Positions 8,793 through 17,355 are shown, counted from the stretch's first letter. The stretch is 64,000 bases of DNA from Colwellia chukchiensis (GCF_002104455.1 NZ_NBOC01000001.1:558001-622000), one strand, 5' to 3'. Program-made: numbers and translations. The notes: generated by a model from the letters alone, not told the origin.

Positions 8793-9269
8793 CTATGTGC
8801 TTAGCTTTTTTTCTTCTAAGCTTTTTTGCTGCATCAAGCTTTTACCATTAATGGCAATTTTTCTTGGCTTTAATGCTTCTGGAATTTCACGCTCAAGGTC
8901 AATGTGTAGTAACCCGTGCTCAATAAAAGCACCAATGACTTTAACGTGATCACCTAGCTGAAATTTACGCTCAAAGCTGCGCTCGGCTATACCTTGATGC
9001 AAAAATTTACGCTCGTTGTTCTTATCATCACTGGCTTTAGTGCCGGTCACGATAAGGGTGTCTTGTTTTGATTCAATATCCAGTTCTTCTTCCGCAAAAC
9101 CAGCGATGGCCATGGTGATGCGATATTGATCATCCGCAAGTAACTCAATGTTATACGGCGGGTAAGAAGACTGTTTGTCTGCTCTTGAGGCTTTGTCGAT
9201 AAGACCCGCTAAGTGGTCGAATCCGATAAATGAGCGGTAAAGTGGGCTGAAATCTGTACTTGTACGCAT
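8793..9269 (-). CDS. ibpA: Small heat-shock protein, IbpA type
   Basis: ATP-independent holdase chaperone that binds unfolding proteins. At 158 residues it has the IbpA opening FSPLYRSFIGFDHLAGLID, an alpha-crystallin domain from about residue 38 (PYNIELLADDQYRITMAIAGF) to the conserved strand GLLHIDLEREIPE, and a C-terminal IAING-like stretch (RKIAINGK) where IbpA proteins carry the IxI-type anchor. It is a single gene, with no ibpB partner beside it. Expression appears controlled at two levels: a sigma32-like promoter about 174 bp upstream and a ROSE-like hairpin that masks the AGGA ribosome binding site (separate entries). Confidence 0.93.
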   Translation of the reverse strand: MRTSTDFSPLYRSFIGFDHLAGLIDKASRADKQSSYPPYNIELLADDQYRITMAIAGFAEEELDIESKQDTLIVTGTKASDDKNNERKFLHQGIAERSFERKFQLGDHVKVIGAFIEHGLLHIDLEREIPEALKPRKIAINGKSLMQQKSLEEKKLST

Positions 9270-9273
9270 AATT

Positions 9274-9300
9274 CATATCCTATTAAAGTTTAGCAATATG
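9274..9300 (-). promoter_or_regulatory. ROSE-like RNA thermometer hairpin over the ibpA ribosome binding site
   Basis: The transcript 5 nt upstream of the ibpA ATG can fold into a hairpin in which CAUAUUGCUA pairs with UAGGAUAUG. This contains the ROSE signature UUGCU facing the Shine-Dalgarno AGGA, with an extra G that must bulge or form a G-G pair, as in known ROSE elements. The terminal five pairs are perfect. ROSE elements are established heat sensors of ibpA genes in enterobacteria and alphaproteobacteria; the fold here was drawn by hand and not computed. Confidence 0.75.
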
Positions 9301-9442
9301 TTGTCTCTGTTAATGCTTTAAAATGCCAAAACCAGCCAGTGCTGCGAATTATTACATCAAAAGATATTATACAGAGTGTTTATGTGCCTTTCATTATTGA
9401 ACAGGCGGTTAATGTAGACCCTATTGGCGACTACAATACTAT

Positions 9443-9470
9443 AGATGGGCTCACTGGGAATTATTTCAAG
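9443..9470 (-). promoter_or_regulatory. Sigma32 (heat-shock) promoter of ibpA
   Basis: On the minus strand a -35 element CTTGAAA (9464-9470) is separated by 13 bp from a -10 element GCCCATCT (9443-9450). The sigma32 consensus is CTTGAAA, 13-15 bp, CCCCATNT, so only one core base differs. Initiation near 9436 would give a 5' leader of about 165 nt that includes the ROSE-like hairpin. Confidence 0.82.
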
Positions 9471-9540
9471 TGTTAACGTTAAATTTTTTTATTAAAAATA
9501 ATGGTTTTTTATTTATGTTACTGATTATGTTGTTTTTTTA

Positions 9541-9576
9541 GTCATAAGTGCTTTGCTGTTAGTCAACACTTATGAC
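9541..9576. repeat. Perfect 10-bp inverted repeat downstream of tpx
   Basis: GTCATAAGTG (9541-9550) is repeated in inverse orientation as CACTTATGAC (9567-9576) around a 16-nt spacer. Neither flank has a T-run in the right place for a standard terminator: TTTTTTTA lies before the left arm on the plus strand. It may be an operator, an RNA structure at the end of the tpx message, or chance. Confidence 0.5.
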
Positions 9577-9623
9577 GGATATTGGCTTATGAACAGTAAG
9601 CAAGTCACCATTACGTCATGGCG

Positions 9624-10262
9624 TTAACGATCGCTGTTTGCCTCCACAAGATCTGAAGACGTACTTAGGGCTTTTAACGTCGTTAACGCGGTATCGTAAT
9701 CTGGGTGTTGGGAAATATTTGCCACCAACTCTTTGTAGGCAATGATACCATCAGTATCTATGATAAAAATTGCACGGGTTAACAGCCCCATGTCTTTAAT
9801 CAATAAGCCATAGTTTTCGCCAAAGTTTCGCCAAACCGCATCTGATAACACCTTGATATTATTAACTTTTTCTGTTTTGCAAAAACGTTTTTGTGCAAAG
9901 GGTAAGTCATTGCTTATCGTAAGCACGACAACATCGTCTGCTAAGTTAGCCACCTCATCATTAAAGCGCTTTGTTTGAATAGAACAGACACCGGTATCTA
10001 AACTCGGTACTACTGAAATTAATAACGGCTGATTTTTAAAATCAGCTAAAGTGACGGGTGAAAACGACTCGGTGACCACTTTAAAGTCGGGGGCCTTATC
10101 ACCAACGGCAACTTGGTTACCTAATAAAGTTACATATTTATTACCCGCCATGACTAAATTGGTGGTTTCTGTTAGCTCTGTCGCTGTAGCTTGCACTAGC
10201 GCTGAAGTGAAAAAAGTAGCACTTATCAAGGCAATTACTGGCAATTTTAAAATATTCATCAT
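9624..10262 (-). CDS. tpx: Exported thiol peroxidase (Tpx family)
   Basis: Atypical 2-Cys peroxiredoxin that reduces peroxides using thioredoxin-like donors. The peroxidatic Cys93 lies in SLDTGVCSIQTKRF and the resolving Cys128 in AQKRFCKTE, 35 residues apart as in E. coli Tpx. The Tpx domain begins near residue 38. In front of it is a clear signal peptide (MMNILKLPVIALISATFFTS, ending near ALVQA), which makes the protein 212 residues against about 167 for the usual leaderless form. It should therefore act in the periplasm and need a periplasmic reductant. Convergent or divergent neighbours are unrelated; no operon partner is visible. Confidence 0.9.
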   Translation of the reverse strand: MMNILKLPVIALISATFFTSALVQATATELTETTNLVMAGNKYVTLLGNQVAVGDKAPDFKVVTESFSPVTLADFKNQPLLISVVPSLDTGVCSIQTKRFNDEVANLADDVVVLTISNDLPFAQKRFCKTEKVNNIKVLSDAVWRNFGENYGLLIKDMGLLTRAIFIIDTDGIIAYKELVANISQHPDYDTALTTLKALSTSSDLVEANSDR

Positions 10263-10459
10263 GTTAGTGTTTACTTAAGGTAAAATATTGTTCAAGCTTA
10301 CCTTTGTCGAAGCGAAAATGCGAATAAAAGCTGTGTAATTTTCCAAAATACACAACTGTTTATCTATATCGTGTTGATGCGTTTCGAGTGTCTGTATTTG
10401 TGATGATTTTTTGCTAAAAATATGATGGAGCATTTTACCTAGCAAGATAAGGTTTTTTT

Positions 10460-11548
10460 ATGGCTACCCCTCTACTTATTTGTGACGATTCTAATATGGC
10501 GCGTAAGCAAGTTGCGCGCTCTTTGCCAGACGGTTGGGATGTAGATATAACCTTTGCCAGCAATGGCCTTGAAGCTATTGCGGCAATTAAAGCCGGTAAA
10601 GGTGATGTTTTATTGCTGGACTTAAATATGCCAGAAATGGATGGTTATCAAGTCTTAGAAGCTATTCTTAAAGAAGACTTGCCAACGGTAGCGGTTGTGA
10701 TCTCAGGCGATATTCAACCGGAAGCCCATCAAAGAGTAAAAAGTTTAGGCGCGCTAGACTTTATTAAAAAACCGGTAGATAAAAACAAACTCACTGAAAT
10801 ATTACTCGCTTACGGCTTGTTTAATAAACAGGAGTTAAGCGAGCCGCAAACCGATCACCAGACTAGCGCTGCAACCAAGCGTGATGCGCAGCCTTTAGCC
10901 AGAGCTGCGCCGGTAGCTAAACCCTTTGCCGCGAAGTCTGATGCCATAATGATGGTAAATAATGAGATGCGCGATTGCTATCAAGAAATTGCCAATGTTG
11001 CTATGGGGCAAGCAGGCGACTTATTGGCGCGCTTATTGGACGTTTTTGTGGTGTTACCTATTCCTAACGTCAACTTAATTGAAGTTAGTGAACTCACCAT
11101 GGCGTTATCTGATGTAGAAAATAAAGAAAAAACCTCGGGTATTTGCCAAGGCTTTATTGGCGCGGGTATCTCAGGTGAAGCACTGTTAATTCTTAATGAC
11201 TCTAGCTTTCAGGATGTTGCTGCGTTAATGAAATATGAGCAAACACTGGACAGTAATATTGAGTTAGAGCTGTTAATGGATATGGCTAACTTGCTGATTG
11301 GCGCCTGTTTAAATGGTATTTCGGCGCAATTAGATATGTCGTTTAGTCAGGGGCACCCTATGGTACTCGGGCAGCACAGACAAATTGCCGAGTTAATTGC
11401 CAGTAATACGAAAAAATGGCAAAAAACACTGGCCATTGAAATTAGTTATAGTATTGAAAATTACCCGATTAAATGCGATCTGCTGTTGCTTTTTACTGAA
11501 GAGTCAGTAGCGACTTTAAATAATAAAATTGCTTACTTGTTGGATTAA
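10460..11548 (+). CDS. Response regulator with CheC-like phosphatase domain
   Basis: The 362-residue protein opens with a CheY-type receiver (about 1-120): acidic DD at 8-9, phospho-acceptor Asp in LLLDLNMPEMDGYQ near 56, and Lys in FIKKPVDKNK near 108. A variable linker of about 40 residues follows. The second half is CheC-like and holds both phosphatase motifs of the ExxN-x22-P type: EIAN with a Pro 23 residues later, and a second copy with Asp for Glu (DMAN, again Pro at +23). Such proteins can dephosphorylate CheY-like partners, perhaps with self-regulation. It is 2 bp upstream of a diguanylate cyclase, with which it surely forms an operon. No kinase is nearby. Confidence 0.85.
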   Translation: MATPLLICDDSNMARKQVARSLPDGWDVDITFASNGLEAIAAIKAGKGDVLLLDLNMPEMDGYQVLEAILKEDLPTVAVVISGDIQPEAHQRVKSLGALDFIKKPVDKNKLTEILLAYGLFNKQELSEPQTDHQTSAATKRDAQPLARAAPVAKPFAAKSDAIMMVNNEMRDCYQEIANVAMGQAGDLLARLLDVFVVLPIPNVNLIEVSELTMALSDVENKEKTSGICQGFIGAGISGEALLILNDSSFQDVAALMKYEQTLDSNIELELLMDMANLLIGACLNGISAQLDMSFSQGHPMVLGQHRQIAELIASNTKKWQKTLAIEISYSIENYPIKCDLLLLFTEESVATLNNKIAYLLD

Positions 11549-11550
11549 TC

Positions 11551-12510
11551 ATGTCAGGACAAAGCGAACAATTAAATGAAATTCATTGGTTAATGGAAAT
11601 GCTCCACACCATAGATGTGGGCTTAGTGGTGCTTGATAGGGATTATACCATTCAAATTTGGAATGGTTTCATGGAGAACCATAGTGGCTTATTGCCGCGT
11701 GAAGTTAAAGACAAAAAGCTGTTTGACTTATTTGCAGAAATCCCTAAAGACTGGTTTCTCAGAAAAGCTGAGTCAGTATTTTTATTGAAGAACAAAGCTT
11801 TTACGATATGGGAGCAGCGGCCTTATGTTTTTAAATTCAATAATTACCGACCAATCACAGGAACGGCTGATTTTATGTATCAAAACACGACATTTATTCC
11901 ATTAATGTCGTCAACCGGGCAGGTTAGCCATTTATGTTTATTGGTCTACGATGTTACCGACAATGCTATTCACAAAATGGAGTTGGAAAAAGCTAATGCT
12001 GACTTAGCCATTTTGAGCCAAACCGATGGATTAACGCAGCTTTTTAACCGCAGTCATTGGCAACAATGTCTTGAAGCTGAGTTTAAGCGTTTTACTCGTA
12101 GCCAAAATATCAGTAGTTTGGTAATGCTAGATATAGATCACTTTAAGGCGGTTAACGATAACTATGGTCACTTGGTGGGGGATGATGTTATCCGCCACTT
12201 AGCAAAAGCCTTGCGTGAACAAGTGCGAGAAACTGATATTTGTGGTCGTTATGGGGGGGAAGAGTTTGCTATTTTGTTAGCCGACACCGGCGCAAATGAT
12301 GCGCTGGTATTTGCCGAACGGCTACGAAAAACAATTGCAGACGCGCTGGTTATTTACAATGATATTGAAATTAAGTACACCATCAGCATAGGTATCGCTG
12401 AGATAAAACCAGAGCTAGGCAGTGCCGCACAGTGGTTAGAAAATGCTGATACAGCACTTTACCAATCAAAAGCAAACGGCCGTAATCAAGTGACAATTTT
12501 TCAATCATAA
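11551..12510 (+). CDS. PAS-GGDEF diguanylate cyclase
   Basis: Synthesises the second messenger c-di-GMP. At 319 residues, an N-terminal PAS-like sensor (about 10-140; DVGLVVLDRDYTIQIWNGFM) precedes a GGDEF domain (about 155-318). The active loop reads RYGGEEFAIL and the metal/substrate segment MLDIDHFKAVNDNYGH is intact. The inhibitory I-site is also present: RETD lies five residues before GGEEF, so product feedback inhibition is expected. There is no transmembrane segment, so the enzyme is cytosolic and probably reads an internal cue or the partner encoded 2 bp upstream. Co-transcription with the receiver-CheC gene suggests the latter tunes cyclase activity. Confidence 0.93.
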   Translation: MSGQSEQLNEIHWLMEMLHTIDVGLVVLDRDYTIQIWNGFMENHSGLLPREVKDKKLFDLFAEIPKDWFLRKAESVFLLKNKAFTIWEQRPYVFKFNNYRPITGTADFMYQNTTFIPLMSSTGQVSHLCLLVYDVTDNAIHKMELEKANADLAILSQTDGLTQLFNRSHWQQCLEAEFKRFTRSQNISSLVMLDIDHFKAVNDNYGHLVGDDVIRHLAKALREQVRETDICGRYGGEEFAILLADTGANDALVFAERLRKTIADALVIYNDIEIKYTISIGIAEIKPELGSAAQWLENADTALYQSKANGRNQVTIFQS

Positions 12511-12511
12511 G

Positions 12512-12531
12512 CCATGAAGCACATGGTTTTT
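12512..12531 (+). terminator. Possible weak terminator after the diguanylate cyclase gene
   Basis: CCATG and CATGG form a 5-bp stem with a 5-nt loop, followed by TTTTTG on the plus strand, directly after the stop codon of the cyclase gene. The stem is short, so it may be weak or accidental. Confidence 0.4.
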
Positions 12532-12575
12532 GTCGCAAACGATCACGGCTTGCTTTTGCTATATCTGCTGACATT

Positions 12576-12950
12576 TCAACTCAAATTAATGTCCTTTGGC
12601 GAGATAAAATAACGTATGGCATAGGAAAGGATAATGGCGATTAATACACCACAGGTGTTAGCCGCCAGATCTAGCCACTCGCCATAACGATTGACATGCG
12701 GCTGGATTAATTCAATTGCGCCGCTCCAAGCAACAAAAAACACTGCTAATAGCAACCAATATTTAGGGCGTCGTATCGCTGCAGGGAGCATCAAGGCGCA
12801 ATAACCAATAAAGTGATGAGTTTTATCACTGCCAGGGGCTGGCGGTAAGTAGTCTGCTGGAAATAAAGAGCCGGCGGTGATTAGCGTTAAAATAACTAAG
12901 CTAATGGCTAACCAAAACCGACTCACTATTTGGATCAAAGTAGCTAGCAT
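12576..12950 (-). CDS. VanZ-family membrane protein
   Basis: Small integral membrane protein of 124 residues with about four transmembrane helices. It carries the VanZ-like pattern: DKTHHFIGYCALMLPAA (His-rich loop before a helix), then a helix ending in AIELIQPHVNRYGEWLDLAANTCGVLIA, where the conserved E..Q and R....D.xAN residues lie. The function of VanZ-like proteins outside teicoplanin resistance clusters is unknown, and nothing here suggests glycopeptide resistance. Its start codon overlaps the stop of the upstream amidohydrolase by one base (TAATG), so the two are co-translated. Confidence 0.8.
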   Translation of the reverse strand: MLATLIQIVSRFWLAISLVILTLITAGSLFPADYLPPAPGSDKTHHFIGYCALMLPAAIRRPKYWLLLAVFFVAWSGAIELIQPHVNRYGEWLDLAANTCGVLIAIILSYAIRYFISPKDINLS

Positions 12951-14611
12951 TATTTTTGATAAACCAAGTTACCGTTCACCCAAGTTTTTTCGACGTTTAT
13001 CTGCCAGATGTTTTCTGCTGGTATCGTAAATAAGTTATTGTCGAGCAATATAAAGTCGGCTTTTTTGCCGGCTGCAAGGCTGCCAATAATATGCTCTTGA
13101 TGACCGGCATACGCGGCATCTAAGGTAAAGCTTCGAAACGCTTCAACAGCCGACATTTTTTCTGCTGCAAACCAACCACCTTGTGGCTTGTTGTCATGAT
13201 CTTGGCGGGTTATTGAGGCATGTAAACCATAGAAAGGGTTGGGTGACTCAACCGGAAAGTCTGAGCCGGCGGCAATAATGGCATTGGCATCGAGTAATTT
13301 ACGCCAAGCGTAGGCACCTAAAATCCGGTTCGGGCCTAGCCTGTCTTGAGCCATGTTTTTATCACTAGTGGCATGCGTTGCTTGCATAGCGGCAATTACG
13401 CCAAGCTCAGCAAATCTGGGAATATCTTCTAGCCGTAGCACTTGTGCATGCTCAACGCGGTGGCGCAGCGCTTTGCTATCGCTGGCTTTGATCAGCTTTT
13501 CATAACTATCAAGTACCAATTTATTGGCGTGATCGCCAATTGCATGGCTATTGACTTGAAAGCCATGCGCCATTGACGTTTGCACAAGCTGTTCAAACGC
13601 TGCTGGGGTATTTAACAACAATCCTTTATGACCTGGGTGATCAGAATAGTCAGCCAGTAAAGCTGCGCCGCGGCTACCTAAGGCCCCATCGGCTTGAATT
13701 TTTACACTATTAAAGCTCAGCATGTCATCTGGGCTACGGTAATGGCCTTGCGCTAGGGTTTGCTGCCATTGCGGCGATGGTAGGTATAACATAGCGTTGA
13801 CCCGAATAGTCATGGCATTTTCTTGACTGAGCTCTTTAAATGCCAGAAGATTTTCACGGTCGATACCCGCGTCATGAACACTGGTTAAGCCGTAACTGGC
13901 TAACGAGTCCATGGCTTTGATCAGCACTTGTTTTTGTTGTTTGATAGTTAGTGGCGCAATGCTGTTATCTATTAATGCCATGGCATTATCGATAAAAACA
14001 CCGGTTGGCATACCTTGGCTATCTTTAATGATTTCGCCACCTTCAGGTGATACCGTATCTTTATTGATACCGGCTAAAGCCATAGCTTTAGTGTTAGCCC
14101 AACCGGCATGACCATCGACACGCTTTAGCCAAACCGGGCGATCAGGAAATAGTGCATCTAAGCTTTTAGCACTGGGAAAGGCATTGCTTGGCCATTGGCT
14201 TTGATTCCAGCCACGCCCTTGTATCCAAGTTAACGTGGTGTTGGCTTTGGCATAGGCTAGGGTTTTATTGACCGCATCTTGCTCAGAGCGGCTATTAACG
14301 AGGTCTGCGCGCAATAAACTTAACCCGTAATTGAGAATATGACCATGAGAGTCTATTAAACCCGGTAGTAGGGTTTTACCCTCACCGTCAATTATCGTTA
14401 ACCCTTTGTGGCTAGGCAGTGGCTCAGAAGCCGAATATATTTTGTCTATTTTATCATTGGTAAAGGCAATCGCGCTGAACTGGCTAAGCTTGTTGTCGGC
14501 TATGGTATAGCCTTGAATATTTTTAATTAATGTACTTTTTGCTAAGACCAATGCAGGGCTGAGTGTCAATAACAATAAGCTTGCTGTAAACGTGCGCGCG
14601 ATCATCTTCAT
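12950..14611 (-). CDS. Exported metal-dependent amidohydrolase (YtcJ-like)
   Basis: Amidohydrolase-3 type hydrolase of 553 residues. A signal peptide is present (MIARTFTASLLLLTLSPALV, then LAKS), suggesting periplasmic action. Metal-binding HxH occurs as GLIDSHGHILNYG near residue 95. Later motifs are VNSHAIGDHAN (about 355), RVEHAQVL (about 390) and the Asp site in AAGSDFPVESPNP (about 450). YtcJ/LAF3-type relatives hydrolyse N-substituted amides, but substrates are mostly unknown. Its last base overlaps the start of the VanZ-like gene. No obvious pathway partner is nearby. Confidence 0.85.
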   Translation of the reverse strand: MKMIARTFTASLLLLTLSPALVLAKSTLIKNIQGYTIADNKLSQFSAIAFTNDKIDKIYSASEPLPSHKGLTIIDGEGKTLLPGLIDSHGHILNYGLSLLRADLVNSRSEQDAVNKTLAYAKANTTLTWIQGRGWNQSQWPSNAFPSAKSLDALFPDRPVWLKRVDGHAGWANTKAMALAGINKDTVSPEGGEIIKDSQGMPTGVFIDNAMALIDNSIAPLTIKQQKQVLIKAMDSLASYGLTSVHDAGIDRENLLAFKELSQENAMTIRVNAMLYLPSPQWQQTLAQGHYRSPDDMLSFNSVKIQADGALGSRGAALLADYSDHPGHKGLLLNTPAAFEQLVQTSMAHGFQVNSHAIGDHANKLVLDSYEKLIKASDSKALRHRVEHAQVLRLEDIPRFAELGVIAAMQATHATSDKNMAQDRLGPNRILGAYAWRKLLDANAIIAAGSDFPVESPNPFYGLHASITRQDHDNKPQGGWFAAEKMSAVEAFRSFTLDAAYAGHQEHIIGSLAAGKKADFILLDNNLFTIPAENIWQINVEKTWVNGNLVYQK

Positions 14612-14710
14612 TTTATTGCCTTTATTTAGCGTTATTTTCGCTAAATACTAGCATGAAGCATGGACAAGTTTTTAGTTTTTCTTTTTAGCCTTATCGGCTC
14701 TGCAAAATAA

Positions 14711-14735
14711 AATTAGGACCGAGAAGGTCCTAATT
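14711..14735 (-). terminator. Terminator of the ABC-transporter operon
   Basis: AATTAGGACC and GGTCCTAATT form a perfect 10-bp stem with loop GAGAA. T-rich flanks occur on both sides (TTTTCT rightward, TTATTTTG leftward). It lies 33 bp past the last permease stop codon, so it ends the leftward operon and may work in both directions. Confidence 0.85.
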
Positions 14736-14768
14736 TTTCTTGTAAACCTAGCGCATAGCTAATGCTTT

Positions 14769-15986
14769 TTATACCGTTCTGGTGGCACTTGCCGGTGGGA
14801 TCAAGGCCGCTTTTCTGGCGGGGTAAAGTACCGCTAATTGCCCGACAATAAATAGCGCGATAACACCAAAGGCGATTAATTCAACCCCGATAGGGGCAAA
14901 GTTAAAGGTATTAACCAACCAGATATTTAGCGCAATAGCACCGATGCAGCCTAGCGTGACACCAATGCTTGAAATAAGAAAGTTCTCCAGCATAAAGTAA
15001 CGCATTATTTGCCCCTTGGTCGCCCCTAATGCGCGGCGGGTGCCAATTTGTTTTACGCGCCGGTTAATGCTGAAAATGGCTAAGCCGACGATGCCAAAGC
15101 CAGTGATCAAGGTTAAGGTTATCACCACAGTGATGAGAATTTTATTACTGGCATTGTGTTGCTGATAACTACGGGCTCGGGTTTCTTCCACTGTGGTAAC
15201 GCGGCGGATAATGCGCTCTTTATCACTTTCGGCTAAGGCTTTTTCAATAATAGGCATTAAACGATCACGTTGGCCTGGCTCAGTGCGAATATAGTAATAG
15301 CTACCTTTTGAAGCACGATGAAAGGGCACTAACATACTACGCTCAACACCATTCCAGCCATTCCAAGGGGCCTGTAGTGCCTTAACCACGCCGATTATTT
15401 GCATGGGTTGATGCTGTGAGATATAGACAGTGTTGCCAATCGCTGCTTGCCAATCATCTGGGTATAAGCTTTCGGCAAAGGCTTGGGTAATAATGGTTTT
15501 TGACGGCCATGTGGATTGACCATCTTGACGAATTTCTACGTCGGCTTGACTAAAGTTAGTACCGGCGATTAGCGTTAAACCTAAGCTGTTGATACCGTGC
15601 TCGTCAACCAAATAAATGGCAGCGCCAATGGCATCTTTATCTTCACCTGGCTGGTGTTGTAGCGCCATTGACCAACCACTGCCACTTAACGGCACGGCAT
15701 TAATTTGCACTGCATCAATAACCCCTGGCGTATTGCGTATGGTATGCAAGTCGGTTTGCAGGTGCGAGATAATATTATAGTCTTGCGCAAAGATAGTATT
15801 GGTTAAGTAAAAGCTATTAGCCTCGTCTAAACCGCTGGCGCGTTGCATTTGCTGTTGACGCTCTAGGATCATAAAAATGGCATTGACCATGATGGCCAAA
15901 GTTAAAGCAATTTGCAGTGCAATGAGTAGCGCACCTATTTTATTACGCGCTAATGCGCGCAGTATCAGTCCGGTTTCTAACATCAT
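14769..15986 (-). CDS. ABC transporter permease, FtsX/MacB type (second permease)
   Basis: Permease of 405 residues in the MacB/FtsX fold. It has one N-terminal helix (about 15-40, LIALQIALTLAIMVNAIFMI), a large periplasmic domain (about 45-280), and three C-terminal helices. The signature segment RRVKQIGTRRALGATKGQIM lies between helices 2 and 3, as in FtsX-like domains. It is the last gene of a four-gene operon (adaptor, ATPase, permease, permease), 26 bp after its sister permease. The two permeases likely form a heterodimer. Such mechanotransmission systems move lipids, peptides or antibiotics from the periplasm or inner membrane; the cargo cannot be told from sequence. Confidence 0.88.
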   Translation of the reverse strand: MMLETGLILRALARNKIGALLIALQIALTLAIMVNAIFMILERQQQMQRASGLDEANSFYLTNTIFAQDYNIISHLQTDLHTIRNTPGVIDAVQINAVPLSGSGWSMALQHQPGEDKDAIGAAIYLVDEHGINSLGLTLIAGTNFSQADVEIRQDGQSTWPSKTIITQAFAESLYPDDWQAAIGNTVYISQHQPMQIIGVVKALQAPWNGWNGVERSMLVPFHRASKGSYYYIRTEPGQRDRLMPIIEKALAESDKERIIRRVTTVEETRARSYQQHNASNKILITVVITLTLITGFGIVGLAIFSINRRVKQIGTRRALGATKGQIMRYFMLENFLISSIGVTLGCIGAIALNIWLVNTFNFAPIGVELIAFGVIALFIVGQLAVLYPARKAALIPPASATRTV

Positions 15987-16012
15987 AATTTCCTATTTTA
16001 GTTAGCGAGCAT

Positions 16013-17323
16013 TTATTGGCTTTTCAGTTGTTGTGCTGGCTGTATGTGACAAGCGCGCCAAGTTGGGTATAAGCCTGCAAGTATGCTAGAAAATAGCGCC
16101 AGCACGACTGCCAAGCCTGCCATTTTGCTATCTAGTGTGGCTAAGTCTTTCATGGCGTCACCATAAAGTAGCTCAATACCCTGTAAACCAAAGTAGGCTA
16201 GTATCAAACCTAATATGCCACCGATAATGCCGATACAGGCTGACTCAATGATATATTGGTAAAACAAGGTGCGTTTACTGGCACCAAGGGCTTGCCTTAA
16301 GCCAATTTCCGGTGCTTTGCCTAAAAATTTTGCCAGCAATAAGCCCACGGTGTTAAGTAAGCACACCATTAAAAACATAAACGACATTGCCATCATCATT
16401 TGTGCATCATCTGCCACCACTTCTTGTGACGCTAACCATTGCATAACATTGCTTAAGCGGTTATCTATCGGGCGTTGAAAACGGCCAAGCTGTTGCTGCT
16501 CTTGAACGTAGGCGTTGAGAAATTGCATATACTCTGCTTTTTCTTGTGCACTATTTAACTGCACCCAAAACTGTGTCCAAATACACTCTGAAGCTAGAAA
16601 AGCCTGAAAGCCATCGCCAGTTGGCTTCCAGCAATTGGTATTACCCGAACGGGATATTTTTTCATCAGCAATTAAGTGAAACGGCACAAAGATATCTTCC
16701 GTATCGTTAAAAGCGCCGGTGGTAATATCATAAAAACGCGGCTTTGGTTGCCAGTTGTCAATGACCCCGACGACACGATACATGTTACCGGCGAGTTTGA
16801 TGGATTGGCCCACTGAGTTTTCACCGCCAAAAAGCTTTTCATTGCTTGCTTTGCTTAGCACCACCACATGCTCTTTGTTGTCATCACTTGCTTGTGACCA
16901 AGGGTTACCGTAAAGAAAAGGCACATTAAACATAGTAAAAAAGTCAGCTGTATTTGCCCGGGCATTGACTATTAATGGCAGCATGTCAGGATCTGTTGGC
17001 TCAATAACAGCAAAGGCTTGCGCTTGCACGCTTTGTCGAAATGCTTGCTTGGCACGCATTAGATTAGTTGCATCGGTATAGGTTAATTGATCGGGTGGGT
17101 TTAAACCGTCATCAAAGGGATCGTTCACATCCCAACTATCAAGTTGGACATAGAAAAGTTGTTCACTTTGCTCTGGGATTGGGTTCGACGACATTAAATA
17201 GTTCACCGTCACGGTAGTAATGGCGGCGCCTATTCCTAAGCCGATAGCAGACACCATTAACAGGCTTAAGCCCCAGTGGCGTAAAATGCTGATCCAAGCA
17301 AGTCGTAAATAATAATTAAACAT
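16013..17323 (-). CDS. ABC transporter permease, FtsX/MacB type (first permease)
   Basis: FtsX/MacB-type permease of 436 residues, homologous in layout to the adjacent second permease but clearly diverged. An N-terminal helix (about 18-42) and a periplasmic domain with three cysteines (NTNCWKPTGDG and ASECIWTQ) are followed by three C-terminal helices. The motif KAPEIGLRQALGASKRTLFY marks the coupling region that contacts the ATPase. The start has an AAGGA ribosome binding site. It lies 32 bp after the ATPase gene. The cysteines in the periplasmic domain could form a disulphide, which is not seen in the partner permease. Confidence 0.88.
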   Translation of the reverse strand: MFNYYLRLAWISILRHWGLSLLMVSAIGLGIGAAITTVTVNYLMSSNPIPEQSEQLFYVQLDSWDVNDPFDDGLNPPDQLTYTDATNLMRAKQAFRQSVQAQAFAVIEPTDPDMLPLIVNARANTADFFTMFNVPFLYGNPWSQASDDNKEHVVVLSKASNEKLFGGENSVGQSIKLAGNMYRVVGVIDNWQPKPRFYDITTGAFNDTEDIFVPFHLIADEKISRSGNTNCWKPTGDGFQAFLASECIWTQFWVQLNSAQEKAEYMQFLNAYVQEQQQLGRFQRPIDNRLSNVMQWLASQEVVADDAQMMMAMSFMFLMVCLLNTVGLLLAKFLGKAPEIGLRQALGASKRTLFYQYIIESACIGIIGGILGLILAYFGLQGIELLYGDAMKDLATLDSKMAGLAVVLALFSSILAGLYPTWRACHIQPAQQLKSQ

Positions 17324-17355
17324 ACAAGTGTCCTTGTTTATGTGATGTTAAGGTT

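Noticed and set aside
12576-12950. Glycopeptide resistance gene (VanZ)
   Set aside because: VanZ-like proteins are widespread and no van genes are nearby; only the family fold is shared.
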